In this document: piece by piece, positions 52,286 to 59,638 of the stretch | How positions within the stretch are numbered: position 1 is the first letter of the stretch | How the letters are laid out: the number at the start of each line of letters is the position of its first letter | Origin: an uncultured Oscillospiraceae bacterium | GTDB lineage: Bacteria > Bacillota > Clostridia > Oscillospirales > Oscillospiraceae | Direction: 5' to 3' | Assembly: GCA_934667095.1 (NCBI GenBank) | Contig: CAKULE010000006.1 | Span: 62,001 to 126,000, forward strand | DNA: 64,000 bases | Notes under the pieces: model-generated | The model's database searches: none | Told to the model about the DNA's origin: nothing | Seen by the model: the letters and a program-made list of their open reading frames with translations, nothing else | Position numbers and translations under genes: made by a program

Positions 52286-53226
52286 TGGTACTGTTGCTGC
52301 AATACACGCTGGTCTTCGCCTCTGTGTTGCTGCTGGTGGCTTTGGGCGGCTGCTTTGCCGAGCATTCTGGCGTGATCAACCTGGGCCTTGAGGGTATCAT
52401 GGTCATAGGCGCGCTGGGCGGCGCGCTGGCAATGCGCTACCTGCCGTCTTCGCTTCCCGGCGGAGTGACCGTGCTGCTGGTCATGCTGGCGGCTATCCTG
52501 TTTGGTATGGTGTATTCCTGCCTGCTGGGCGTGGCCAGCATCAATTTCAAGGCGGATCAGACCATCGTCGGTACGGCCATGAACATCCTCGGTACTGCTG
52601 CGGCCACGGTCATCGTCAAGGCCTTCAACACCGCTGCGGACCCCAACGACGTGTCCTCTACCATCCAGTATGCCGTGCCCAAACGGGCCTTCACCATCAA
52701 CATTGGCCGGTTTGAGTTCAACTGGTTTATGCTGGTGGCAGTGATCGCGCTGATTGCCGCGTATATCGTGCTCTATAAGACCCGCTTCGGCCTGCGCCTG
52801 ATGGCCTGCGGTGAGCATCCTCAGGCGGCGGATTCCGTAGGCATCAACGTCTACAAGATGCGCTGGGCCGGCGTGCTCATCTCCGGCCTGCTGGGCGGCT
52901 TGGGCGGCATCTGCTATATTCTGGCCGGTGTGTCCGAGTGGCGCTTCGAGTACGGTGTGGCCGGTTTCGGATTCCTGTCTCTGGCGGTTATGATCTTCGG
53001 CCAGTGGAGACCGATTCGCATTGCGCTGGCAGCGTTGCTGTTCGGCCTGCTCCGGGCTCTCTCCAACGTCTACATGGGCTTTGGCTTCCTTGTGACGCTG
53101 AAGATCCCCAGCGCGGTATACAATATGCTGCCTTACGTGATCTCTCTGGTAGTGCTGGCTTTTACCTCCAAGAAATCCAGAGCACCGAAGGCAGAAGGTA
53201 TCCCCTACGACAAGGGTCAGCGGTGA
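52285..53226 (+). CDS. Nucleoside-type ABC transporter permease (NupQ/YufQ-like)
   Basis: A 313-residue second permease, with GGCFAEHSGVINLGLEGIMV as the family-defining first segment and LMACGEHPQAADSVGINVYK as the coupling region. The ATG shares a base with the preceding stop (TAATG). The operon ends at a terminator 21 bases after the stop. Confidence 0.93.
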   Translation: MVLLLQYTLVFASVLLLVALGGCFAEHSGVINLGLEGIMVIGALGGALAMRYLPSSLPGGVTVLLVMLAAILFGMVYSCLLGVASINFKADQTIVGTAMNILGTAAATVIVKAFNTAADPNDVSSTIQYAVPKRAFTINIGRFEFNWFMLVAVIALIAAYIVLYKTRFGLRLMACGEHPQAADSVGINVYKMRWAGVLISGLLGGLGGICYILAGVSEWRFEYGVAGFGFLSLAVMIFGQWRPIRIALAALLFGLLRALSNVYMGFGFLVTLKIPSAVYNMLPYVISLVVLAFTSKKSRAPKAEGIPYDKGQR

Positions 53227-53246
53227 CCCATCCCGATGCAGCAGGG

Positions 53247-53272
53247 CGGGGCGGCTTCGGCCGTCCCGTTTT
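53247..53272 (+). terminator. Terminator of the nucleoside-type ABC operon
   Basis: CGGGGCGG (53247-53254) pairs with CCGTCCCG (53261-53268) with one G-T pair around CTTCGG, followed by TTTT. Confidence 0.82.
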
Positions 53273-53292
53273 GCTGAGTCAAAAACTATATA

Positions 53293-53299
53293 TGTCGAA
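53293..53299 (+). promoter_or_regulatory. Perfect Spo0A box (0A box)
   Basis: TGTCGAA, the exact 0A-box consensus, about 81 bases before the Spo0A-C domain gene and in an AT-rich intergenic stretch. A single 7-mer can occur by chance; the location is what makes it credible. Confidence 0.5.
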
Positions 53300-53379
53300 A
53301 ATTGCCGAACGAAATCTATTCCATTTTGGGTATTTTTGGTGTAACATGGGGATACCGATGTAAAGTCTGAAAGGCGGTA

Positions 53380-53742
53380 ATGAACGTGGATGAGAATATG
53401 AAGAGGGTCGAGCAAGTGGTCCGTTCCCTTGGCCTGTCTGGCCGGGCGCTCTCATCGCGGCAGTTGATGCTGGCTGTGGAACTGGCTCATGAAGATAAAT
53501 CCCTGCTGGAGTTTGTCACAAAAGGGCTCTATCTCGAGGTGGCCGCCAGATTTGATCGTTCCACCAACTGGAGAGCCGTGGAACGCAATCTGCGTACAGC
53601 CCGGGATCAGGCATGGGAGAAGGCGGATCGGAACCGCCTGAACCGGATCGCAGGCTATGTGATGAAGACCAAGCCCAGCACAGGCGAGTTTATTGACATG
53701 CTCTGCTACTTCGTGGAGTCCGGACGTTCAATCGAAGACTGA
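53380..53742 (+). CDS. Stand-alone Spo0A C-terminal-type DNA-binding domain protein
   Basis: A 120-residue protein made of a single domain resembling the Spo0A effector domain. The spacing of helices matches: VEQVVRSLGLSGRALSSRQL (Spo0A: ITNVIHEIGVP...), LLEFVTKGLYLEVAARF, the recognition-helix region AVERNLRTARDQAWEKA (Spo0A: RVERAIRHAIEVAW) and a KTKPSTGEFIDMLCYFVE end (Spo0A: KAKPTNSEFIAMVAD). There is no receiver domain, so it cannot be phosphorylated like Spo0A. It may bind 0A-type sites constitutively or compete with Spo0A. Start codon ATG 53380; GTG 53386 is possible. Confidence 0.8.
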   Translation: MNVDENMKRVEQVVRSLGLSGRALSSRQLMLAVELAHEDKSLLEFVTKGLYLEVAARFDRSTNWRAVERNLRTARDQAWEKADRNRLNRIAGYVMKTKPSTGEFIDMLCYFVESGRSIED

Positions 53743-53797
53743 ATGAAAGCAGTTCCCGGGACTTGTTCCCGGGGGCTGTTGACAGAATCGGATGAAT

Positions 53798-53842
53798 GAG
53801 AAAAAAGAAGCAGGCTCCCGGGACATTGTCCCGGGAGCCTGC
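53798..53842 (-). terminator. Terminator of oleate hydratase gene
   Basis: GCAGGCTCCCGGGAC (53810-53824) pairs perfectly with GTCCCGGGAGCCTGC (53828-53842); the minus strand continues TTCTTTTTTC. A smaller CCCGGGA/TCCCGGG hairpin just upstream may serve the Spo0A-C gene on the plus strand. Confidence 0.9.
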
Positions 53843-53867
53843 CTTGCGTTCAGGAAAGGGGGAGACC

Positions 53868-55661
53868 TTACTCAATGAGGCCGCTCTCCTTGAGCAGAAG
53901 CTCAATGTCGGTGCCGCGCACCTTGGACAGAAGGATCTTCACCAGTTCGCGCTCGCCGAAGTTCAGCTTGGCGTCGGTGATGGGCTTCTTGTCGATGGCG
54001 TAGTAGCAGGCCCGCAGAAGCTCACGCACGTCGTACTTGCTGCCCCATACCTCGGGCACGCCGCGATCCACATTCAGCAGGGTATAGACGGCCTCCATGC
54101 CGGTGCGGATGGAGTACTCGGTGGTGAAGATGGTGTCCCGGGGAGTCTCAGCAAACTGGCCGACAAAGGCAAAGTTCACCGCGCCGGTGGGGACCACCAG
54201 AGGCCGGTCCTCCTGCTTGCGGGGCTGGAAGAAGGCGTTGATATAGGGCATATAGCAGGTGGTAGTGTTGCAGGCGGTCTTGGCCAGCTCCTCGATGTGG
54301 TCGGTGGGCACGCCGATGTGGTACAGCCACTCCTGGCAGACCTCCTCGCCGGTGCACTCGCGCATGGGCTTCTTCACAAAGTTGCCTTCGCGGTCGGTGT
54401 GCAGGGAGTAGACCCACACCAGAATGTCATCCTTGTTCTGGGACTTGAACTGAGGCTGGCGGTTGATGGTCCAGGACATATACCAGTTTTCGGTGCTGTC
54501 CTTCACGGTGACGATGCCGCCGGTGGTGACCTTGCCGGAACGGGGATCGCGCTTGCAGATGTCCATGATGTGCTTGATGATCTCCTCGTTGGAGGTCTGC
54601 ACCGTGGCGCTCATCCAGTTGGTGGCCTCCACGTCGTCACAGAAGGTGTCAGGGTTGCCATACTCGCCGTGGGTGGCCTGCGCCGCAATGTTTTTCCACA
54701 GGTCCCAGGACTCGCCGCAGCCGTTCTTGATGCCGGACAGGTCGGGGGCATGGGTCTGGTCGCCGTAGCAGGAGGTATCAGTGCAGCAACCGTTGGTGAT
54801 GAACACCAGATCATCCTCGATGAGGTCGATGGTCTGCTCCTGACCGTCCTTCACGTAGACGATCTGCTTGGCCACCTGCTTGTCGCCCTCGTGGGCGATG
54901 ACCACGTTCTTCACGTCCATGCCGTACTCCACCTTGACGCCGTGGTTCTCCAGATACTTGACCAGCGGGAGGATCATGCTCTCATACTGGTTGTACTTGG
55001 TGAAGCGCAGGGCGCTGAAGTCGGGCAGGCCGTCGATGTGGTGGACGTAGCGGCAGAGGTAGCGCTTCATCTCCAGCGCGCTGGACCAGCGCTGGAAGGC
55101 GAACATGGTCTGCCAGTACAGCCAGAAGTTGGTCTCCCAGAAGGAGGCGGGCATGACCTCGGAAATGCTCTTGTCCTCCAGCTCCTTCTCGGGGGTCAGG
55201 AACAGCTTGGACAGGGCCAACGCGGAATCCTTGTCCAGCTCGAACTTTTTGTCGGTGTGGGCGTCCTCACCGCGGTTGACGGTGGCCCGGCAGAGGGAGT
55301 AGTTGGGGTCGTGCTTGTTGAGCCAGTAGTACTCGTCCAGCACGGAGACCTCGGGGTTCTCGATGGAGGGCACGTCCCGGAACAGGTCCCACATGACTTC
55401 GAAGTGGTTGTCCATCTCGCGGCCGCCGCGCATATAGAAGCCCTTGGTCACGTCCTTGCGGCCGTCGCAGCTGCCGCCGGCGAGGTCAAGCTTCTCCAGC
55501 AGATGGATGTGCTCGCCCTTCATCTGGCCGTCACGGACCAGATAGAAGGCAGCGGCCAGACCGGCCAGGCCGGTTCCGATGATATAGGCGGACTTGCGGT
55601 CAACGCCCATGGGCTTTTCGGGGTGGGCAAAGGATTCATAGTTACCAGCAGAATAATACAT
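53868..55661 (-). CDS. ohyA: Oleate hydratase (10-hydroxy fatty-acid forming)
   Basis: An FAD protein that adds water across the cis-9 double bond of oleate or linoleate, detoxifying unsaturated fatty acids in gut bacteria. The 597-residue protein has the dinucleotide motif AYIIGTGLAGLAAAFYLVRD near residue 25, LLEKLDLAGGSCDG, GFYMRGGREMDNHFEVMWDL (in part), and the late GAVNFAFVGQFAETPRDTIF region of the myosin-cross-reactive antigen family. The ATG at 55659-55661 lies 8 bases after GGAGG. It has its own promoter and lies next to a TetR regulator, a common arrangement. Confidence 0.95.
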   Translation of the reverse strand: MYYSAGNYESFAHPEKPMGVDRKSAYIIGTGLAGLAAAFYLVRDGQMKGEHIHLLEKLDLAGGSCDGRKDVTKGFYMRGGREMDNHFEVMWDLFRDVPSIENPEVSVLDEYYWLNKHDPNYSLCRATVNRGEDAHTDKKFELDKDSALALSKLFLTPEKELEDKSISEVMPASFWETNFWLYWQTMFAFQRWSSALEMKRYLCRYVHHIDGLPDFSALRFTKYNQYESMILPLVKYLENHGVKVEYGMDVKNVVIAHEGDKQVAKQIVYVKDGQEQTIDLIEDDLVFITNGCCTDTSCYGDQTHAPDLSGIKNGCGESWDLWKNIAAQATHGEYGNPDTFCDDVEATNWMSATVQTSNEEIIKHIMDICKRDPRSGKVTTGGIVTVKDSTENWYMSWTINRQPQFKSQNKDDILVWVYSLHTDREGNFVKKPMRECTGEEVCQEWLYHIGVPTDHIEELAKTACNTTTCYMPYINAFFQPRKQEDRPLVVPTGAVNFAFVGQFAETPRDTIFTTEYSIRTGMEAVYTLLNVDRGVPEVWGSKYDVRELLRACYYAIDKKPITDAKLNFGERELVKILLSKVRGTDIELLLKESGLIE

Positions 55662-55695
55662 AACGGGTTCCTCCTGTTTTTTGATTTCTGATGTG

Positions 55696-55724
55696 AGTGT
55701 AGCATTTCCAGCCGGGAGGAACAA
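55696..55724 (-). promoter_or_regulatory. Promoter of ohyA
   Basis: Minus-strand TTGTTC (55719-55724), 17-base spacer, TACACT (55696-55701), 35 bases before the start codon. Confidence 0.68.
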
Positions 55725-55733
55725 TAGACAGAA

Positions 55734-55768
55734 AACGCCCTGTGACAAAGATTTTATCACAGGGCGTT
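55734..55768 (-). terminator. Long perfect inverted repeat downstream of tetR (terminator or operator)
   Basis: AACGCCCTGTGA (55734-55745) and TCACAGGGCGTT (55757-55768) are perfect 12-base inverted copies 11 bases apart. On the minus strand the hairpin is followed by TTCTG, making GTTTTC overall. It fits a terminator for the TetR gene. It also lies just upstream of the ohyA promoter, so an operator role is possible. Confidence 0.6.
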
Positions 55769-55775
55769 GAGCTGT

Positions 55776-55809
55776 ATAAAATTTTATCATCCGGGCGGTT
55801 TTGATAAAA
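55776..55809. repeat. AT-rich palindromes with repeated TTTTATCA between ohyA and tetR
   Basis: A 12-base palindrome ATAAAATTTTAT (55776-55787) overlaps TTTTATCA (55782-55789), which is repeated inverted as TGATAAAA (55802-55809). A further TTTTATCA copy lies at 55752-55759. Clustered half-sites suggest a regulator-binding region, perhaps for the adjacent TetR protein. Confidence 0.45.
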
Positions 55810-55821
55810 ACAGGAGAGAGG

Positions 55822-56385
55822 TCAGCTGTGGTCGGTGCGGAAGCGTTCCAGTGCGGCAGCCACCGACCCCTGCACCACCAACGCCAGCCGGTGCACCAGC
55901 GGTTCCGGCTCGGCTTTCATGTCCCCGGCGACCCACTCCAGCATGATGCCGACAAAGACGTAGGAGTAAACCTGCGCGATAAAGTCCTTGTCTTCCTCCC
56001 GGACGGACATGCCGGCGGCCTCCTCCTCCACCACGCCGCGGATGAGCCCGTCGGTGAGGGAGACCAGATACTGCTCCGCCCGCTCCCGGCTGACACAGCG
56101 ATAGACGTTCATCACCAGGGGCTTATTCTCCCGCACGGCGCGGAAAATCTGGATAAAGCCCTTCTCCCAGGTGTCGTGGGTCTTTTTCTGCTGAAGCGCC
56201 CGGGAGGCGTCCTCCAGGCAGGACCACTCCACCAGATCATAGATATCCTTGAAGTGGTAGTAGAAGGTCATGCGGTTGATGCCGCAGTCCTCGGTGATGT
56301 CGTTGACGGTGATCTTATTCAGTGGTTTTTGCAGCAGCAGCTTTTTCAGCGATGCCTCAAGGGCTCGCTTGGTGATCTGAGACAT
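55822..56385 (-). CDS. TetR/AcrR-family transcriptional regulator
   Basis: A 187-residue regulator with an N-terminal helix-turn-helix: ITKRALEASLKKLLLQKPLN followed by KITVNDITEDCGINRMTFYY and HFKDIYDLVEW. The C-terminal ligand domain (RAVRENKPLVMNVYRCVSRE...) resembles the TetR_C_8/DhaS-like group. It is encoded directly upstream of, and on the same strand as, the oleate hydratase gene, so fatty-acid-responsive control of ohyA is the likely job (inference). RBS AAAGGAGG precedes the ATG. Confidence 0.9.
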   Translation of the reverse strand: MSQITKRALEASLKKLLLQKPLNKITVNDITEDCGINRMTFYYHFKDIYDLVEWSCLEDASRALQQKKTHDTWEKGFIQIFRAVRENKPLVMNVYRCVSRERAEQYLVSLTDGLIRGVVEEEAAGMSVREEDKDFIAQVYSYVFVGIMLEWVAGDMKAEPEPLVHRLALVVQGSVAAALERFRTDHS

Positions 56386-56447
56386 GGCGATCCTCCTTTT
56401 AGAATAGGGCGGGCCCAGCGGGGAAAGCTATCAGGGCACGACCGGCG

Positions 56448-57101
56448 TCATTTTGACGTCTGTGCTTTTAAGGTAAAGCAGTTCTTGTGAAAGCTCAGCA
56501 GACCTTCATCCCGCATACGGCCCAGTTCTTTGGACAGGGCGCTCCGGTCCAGATTCAGATAGTCCGCCATCTGCTGGCGGTCAAAGGGGATCTGGAAGGA
56601 GGGGCTCCCGGCCCGGACAGCCTGAGCGGACAGGTAGGTGAGCAGGCGGCCCCGCACTGACTTCGGGGCGGTGCAGAAGCTCCGCCCGGTGAGCGCGAGA
56701 TTTTTGCGCACGGAAATGGACAGCAGGTTGCGCATCAGCGTGTCCCGCCAGGGGGCGGCGTGGGGGCAGGTGTTCAGGGCGGACAGCTCCAGAAAGAAAA
56801 TCTCGCTGTCCTGAGCGGCTACCGCGTCTACCATCAGCGGCTCGCCGCACCATGCGTAGCTCTCCGCAAAGACCTGACCGGCAGGCACGTCGCTGAGCAG
56901 GCTCTTGTTCCCCCACAGGTCCACGCTTTCGATGTTCACCCGGCCGGACGCAACGATGCCCAGCTCCCGGACGGTATCGCCCGCGTGGAGGATGACCTGA
57001 TTTTTCTCGTACAGGGCACGCCGCATACAGCCGCAGGTATGCATCTCCTCCAGCTCGGCGCGGTCCAGCCCGCGAAACAGAGGCGCTTGCAGCAAATTCA
57101 T
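56448..57101 (-). CDS. Crp/Fnr-family transcriptional regulator
   Basis: A ~217-residue regulator with an N-terminal cyclic-nucleotide-type beta-roll (VILHAGDTVRELGIVASGRV, GNKSLLSDVPAGQVFAESYA) and a C-terminal winged helix (RQQMADYLNLDRSALSKELG). Cysteines at CGC (N-terminal) and in AWCGE and NTCPH could ligate a cluster or sense redox, but the pattern is not that of classical Fnr. It diverges from the 4Fe-4S protein gene at 57189, its most likely target. ATG 57099-57101 follows AGAAGG. Confidence 0.9.
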   Translation of the reverse strand: MNLLQAPLFRGLDRAELEEMHTCGCMRRALYEKNQVILHAGDTVRELGIVASGRVNIESVDLWGNKSLLSDVPAGQVFAESYAWCGEPLMVDAVAAQDSEIFFLELSALNTCPHAAPWRDTLMRNLLSISVRKNLALTGRSFCTAPKSVRGRLLTYLSAQAVRAGSPSFQIPFDRQQMADYLNLDRSALSKELGRMRDEGLLSFHKNCFTLKAQTSK

Positions 57102-57120
57102 AAAAAACCTTCTTTTCGTG

Positions 57121-57159
57121 GTCATGACAACCGAATCATTACAGTTATCATACTATACT
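57121..57159. promoter_or_regulatory. Divergent control region between crp/fnr and the Fe-S gene
   Basis: Contains the palindrome GTCATGAC (57121-57128), overlapping ATGA-N8-TCAT (57124-57139), and a plus-strand TATACT -10 (57154-57159) with no good -35. A poor -35 with a nearby dyad fits activation by the divergent Crp/Fnr protein. Confidence 0.4.
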
Positions 57160-57188
57160 TGAGCCAGAAAAACAAGGAGGTATCTGTG

Positions 57189-57896
57189 ATGATCCGGAAA
57201 ATCATTCACATTGATGAGGAGAAGTGCAACGGCTGCGGCGCCTGTGCCGCCGCCTGTCACGAGGGCGCCATCGGCATGGTGGACGGCAAGGCCAAGCTAC
57301 TGCGGGATGACTACTGCGATGGGCTGGGCGACTGTCTGCCTGCCTGTCCCACTGGGGCCATCACCTTTGTGGAGCGGGAGGCTGCGGCCTATGACGAGCA
57401 GGCCGTCCTGGCCAGCAAGGCGAAAAAATCTGACAGCGGGAAAGCCTTTACAGGCTGCCCGGGCCAGCGGATGCGCCAGTTCAAGCGGGAAGAAGAGCCG
57501 CAGGCCGACACGCCCGCCGCTGCGGTCCGTTCCCAGCTGGCCCAGTGGCCCTGCCAGATCCGGCTGGTGCCGGTGAACGCCCCCTATTTCGACGGGGCGA
57601 GGCTGCTCATCGCCGCTGACTGTACCGCGTATGCTTACGCCAATCTTCATCAGGAGCTGATGAAGGGCAAAATCACCCTCATCGGCTGCCCAAAGTTGGA
57701 CCCGGTGGAGTACAGCGAGAAGCTGACGGAGATCATCGCAGGCAACGACATCAGGAGCGTGACCGTGGTGCGTATGGAGGTGCCCTGTTGCGGCGGGCTG
57801 GAGCATGCGGCGGTCACGGCCCTGAAGAACAGCGGGAAGTTCATCCCGTGGCAGGTGGTTACCATCTCGGTGGACGGCAGACGTCTGGATCAATAA
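57189..57896 (+). CDS. Di-cluster 4Fe-4S ferredoxin-domain protein
   Basis: A 235-residue cytoplasmic iron-sulfur protein. The N-terminal 60 residues hold two clusters: CNGCGACAAAC with its partner cysteine, and CDGLGDCLPACPTGAI, a slightly expanded second motif. The C-terminal ~130 residues (LAQWPCQIRLVPVNAPYFDG, LLIAADCTAYAYANLHQELM, EVPCCGGLEHAAVTAL) match an uncharacterised domain often found on these ferredoxins and add further cysteines. It diverges from a Crp/Fnr regulator; related genes accompany hybrid-cluster-protein systems, but no hcp is here. Confidence 0.85.
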   Translation: MIRKIIHIDEEKCNGCGACAAACHEGAIGMVDGKAKLLRDDYCDGLGDCLPACPTGAITFVEREAAAYDEQAVLASKAKKSDSGKAFTGCPGQRMRQFKREEEPQADTPAAAVRSQLAQWPCQIRLVPVNAPYFDGARLLIAADCTAYAYANLHQELMKGKITLIGCPKLDPVEYSEKLTEIIAGNDIRSVTVVRMEVPCCGGLEHAAVTALKNSGKFIPWQVVTISVDGRRLDQ

Positions 57897-57913
57897 AGGA
57901 AGAAGGCATTTGT

Positions 57914-58243
57914 ATGAGCGGGATCAAGAACATCGGCAAGGCGGAGGTTTTGGTGCTCAAGGAGCAGGTAGCCTATCAGAAGGGACAGGTGGTCAGCCGT
58001 ACGCTGGCGCAGAACGACGCACTCAGCGTCACCCTGTTCTCCTTCGACAAGGGTGAGGAGATCAGCACCCACAGCTCCGGCGGCGACGCCTTTGTCACCT
58101 GCCTGGACGGTGTGGGCCGCATCACGATCGATGGGGTGGACTACGACCTGAAGGAGGGAGACTCCATCGTTATGCCTGCCGGGCATCCCCATGCAGTCTT
58201 TGGCGCGGAACAGTTCAAAATGCTGCTGGTCGTGGTATTTTGA
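57914..58243 (+). CDS. Cupin-domain protein
   Basis: A 109-residue single beta-barrel cupin. The metal motifs are visible: STHSSGGDAFVTCLDGVGRI (first motif, H-x-E-type changed to HSSGGDA) and GDSIVMPAGHPHAVFGAEQF (second motif with His residues). It may bind a metal or small ligand; no specific reaction can be assigned. It lies 17 bases after the Fe-S gene, in the same operon. Confidence 0.88.
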   Translation: MSGIKNIGKAEVLVLKEQVAYQKGQVVSRTLAQNDALSVTLFSFDKGEEISTHSSGGDAFVTCLDGVGRITIDGVDYDLKEGDSIVMPAGHPHAVFGAEQFKMLLVVVF

Positions 58244-58256
58244 TAGGAGGAAGGTA

Positions 58257-58451
58257 ATGATCATGGAAGCTCATGTGGATCAGGACCTGTGCATCGGCTG
58301 CGGCCTGTGTGCGGGGATCGCGGCGAACGTCTTTGAGATCGACAACGACGGTAAGGCCCACGTGGTCAGCGCTGTGAGTGAGGATGAGCGAAAAGAGGTT
58401 CAGGAGGCCATTGACAGCTGTCCGGTGACAGCGATTGCCTGGACCGACTGA
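58257..58451 (+). CDS. Ferredoxin, single [4Fe-4S]
   Basis: A 64-residue electron carrier: CIGCGLC near the N-terminus, then ANVFEIDNDGKAH and a distal DSCPVTAI cysteine. This is the short mono-cluster type. GGAGG lies 6 bases before the ATG; a second ATG two codons later is possible. Third gene of the Fe-S/cupin/ferredoxin operon, closed by a terminator. Confidence 0.93.
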   Translation: MIMEAHVDQDLCIGCGLCAGIAANVFEIDNDGKAHVVSAVSEDERKEVQEAIDSCPVTAIAWTD

Positions 58452-58452
58452 G

Positions 58453-58489
58453 AAAGCAGACCGCGCCGGTATCGGCGCGGTCTGCTTTT
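58453..58489 (+). terminator. Terminator of the Fe-S/cupin/ferredoxin operon
   Basis: AAGCAGACCGCGCC pairs with GGCGCGGTCTGCTT, followed by TTG; AAA on the other side would let it work on both strands. Confidence 0.88.
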
Positions 58490-58508
58490 GCTTACTGAAA
58501 AGTAAGCG

Positions 58509-58537
58509 TTTACATTGCGAAGCTTTTGTGTCATACT
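58509..58537 (+). promoter_or_regulatory. Promoter of galE
   Basis: TTTACA (58509-58514), 17-base spacer, CATACT (58532-58537). A CTTACT/AGTAAG dyad (58491-58506) lies just upstream. Confidence 0.55.
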
Positions 58538-58577
58538 GAGTCGGACGACTAAAATCTAGAGGCGGAGGCGTGGAAAC

Positions 58578-59582
58578 ATGGCGATATTATTGACTGGCGG
58601 CGCGGGATATATCGGCTCCCACACGGCGGTGGAGCTTCTGAATAAGGGAGAGGAGGTCGTCATTGTAGACGACCTCTCCAACAGCAGCGCCGAGGTGATC
58701 GAACGCATCGGGACGATTACGGGGCGGCGGCCGGCCTTCTATCAGGAGGACGCCGCGGACCGGGCAGCTATGGAGCGGGTCTTTGCGGAGCGTGAGATCG
58801 AGGCGGTCATCCACTTTGCAGGCTATAAGGCGGTGGGGGAGTCAGTGGCGCAGCCCCTGCGCTATTACCGCAACAACCTGGACACTGCCATGACGGTGCT
58901 GGAGGTCATGGCAGCCCACGGCTGCAGGCGATTCATCTTCAGCTCCTCTGCGACGGTATATGGCACGAAAAATCCCGTTCCCTATACGGAGGAGATGGAG
59001 ACTGGCGGCTGCTCCAATCCCTATGGCTGGACCAAGTTTATGATCGAACGCATTCTGATGGACGCCGCGGCGGCCGACTCGGACCTGTCCGTGGTCCTGC
59101 TACGCTACTTCAATCCTATTGGCGCCCACGAGAGCGGCCTGCTGGGGGAGCGGCCCAACGGTGTGCCCAACAATCTGATGCCCTACATCACGCAGGTGGC
59201 CGCAGGTATCCGGCCGGAGCTCCATATCTATGGCACGGACTACCCCACGGTGGACGGCACCGGCGTCCGGGACTACATCCATGTGATGGATCTGGCCCGG
59301 GGGCATGCTGCCGCACTGCGCTATGCCAGAAGCCACACCGGAGCGCTGCCGGTGAATCTGGGAACCGGGCGCGGCTTCAGTGTGCGGCAGGTGGTGGAGG
59401 CGTTTGAGCGGGCCAACGGCGTGGACATCCCCTGCCAAAATGACCCGCGCCGTCCCGGCGATCTGGCGGAATACTACGCAGACACCCACCGGGCACAGGA
59501 GATGCTGGGCTGGCGGGCGGAGCGGTCACTGGAGGACATGTGCCGGGATTCCTGGCACTGGGAACAGGGGAGAAAGGCGTGA
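58578..59582 (+). CDS. galE: UDP-glucose 4-epimerase
   Basis: An NAD-dependent SDR enzyme interconverting UDP-glucose and UDP-galactose. The 334-residue protein has the cofactor motif LLTGGAGYIGSHTAVELLNK, VIHFAGYKAVGESV, the catalytic Ser in FSSSATVYG, and the YxxxK motif as YGWTKFMIE. The late GTGVRDYIHVMDLARGH block is typical. It has its own promoter and lies 57 bases before the flavoprotein gene. Confidence 0.96.
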   Translation: MAILLTGGAGYIGSHTAVELLNKGEEVVIVDDLSNSSAEVIERIGTITGRRPAFYQEDAADRAAMERVFAEREIEAVIHFAGYKAVGESVAQPLRYYRNNLDTAMTVLEVMAAHGCRRFIFSSSATVYGTKNPVPYTEEMETGGCSNPYGWTKFMIERILMDAAAADSDLSVVLLRYFNPIGAHESGLLGERPNGVPNNLMPYITQVAAGIRPELHIYGTDYPTVDGTGVRDYIHVMDLARGHAAALRYARSHTGALPVNLGTGRGFSVRQVVEAFERANGVDIPCQNDPRRPGDLAEYYADTHRAQEMLGWRAERSLEDMCRDSWHWEQGRKA

Positions 59583-59638
59583 AGCGCTTGGCTCCGCTGC
59601 GGCAAACATGCCAGGAGGCATAATGTAGAGGTGAGATC

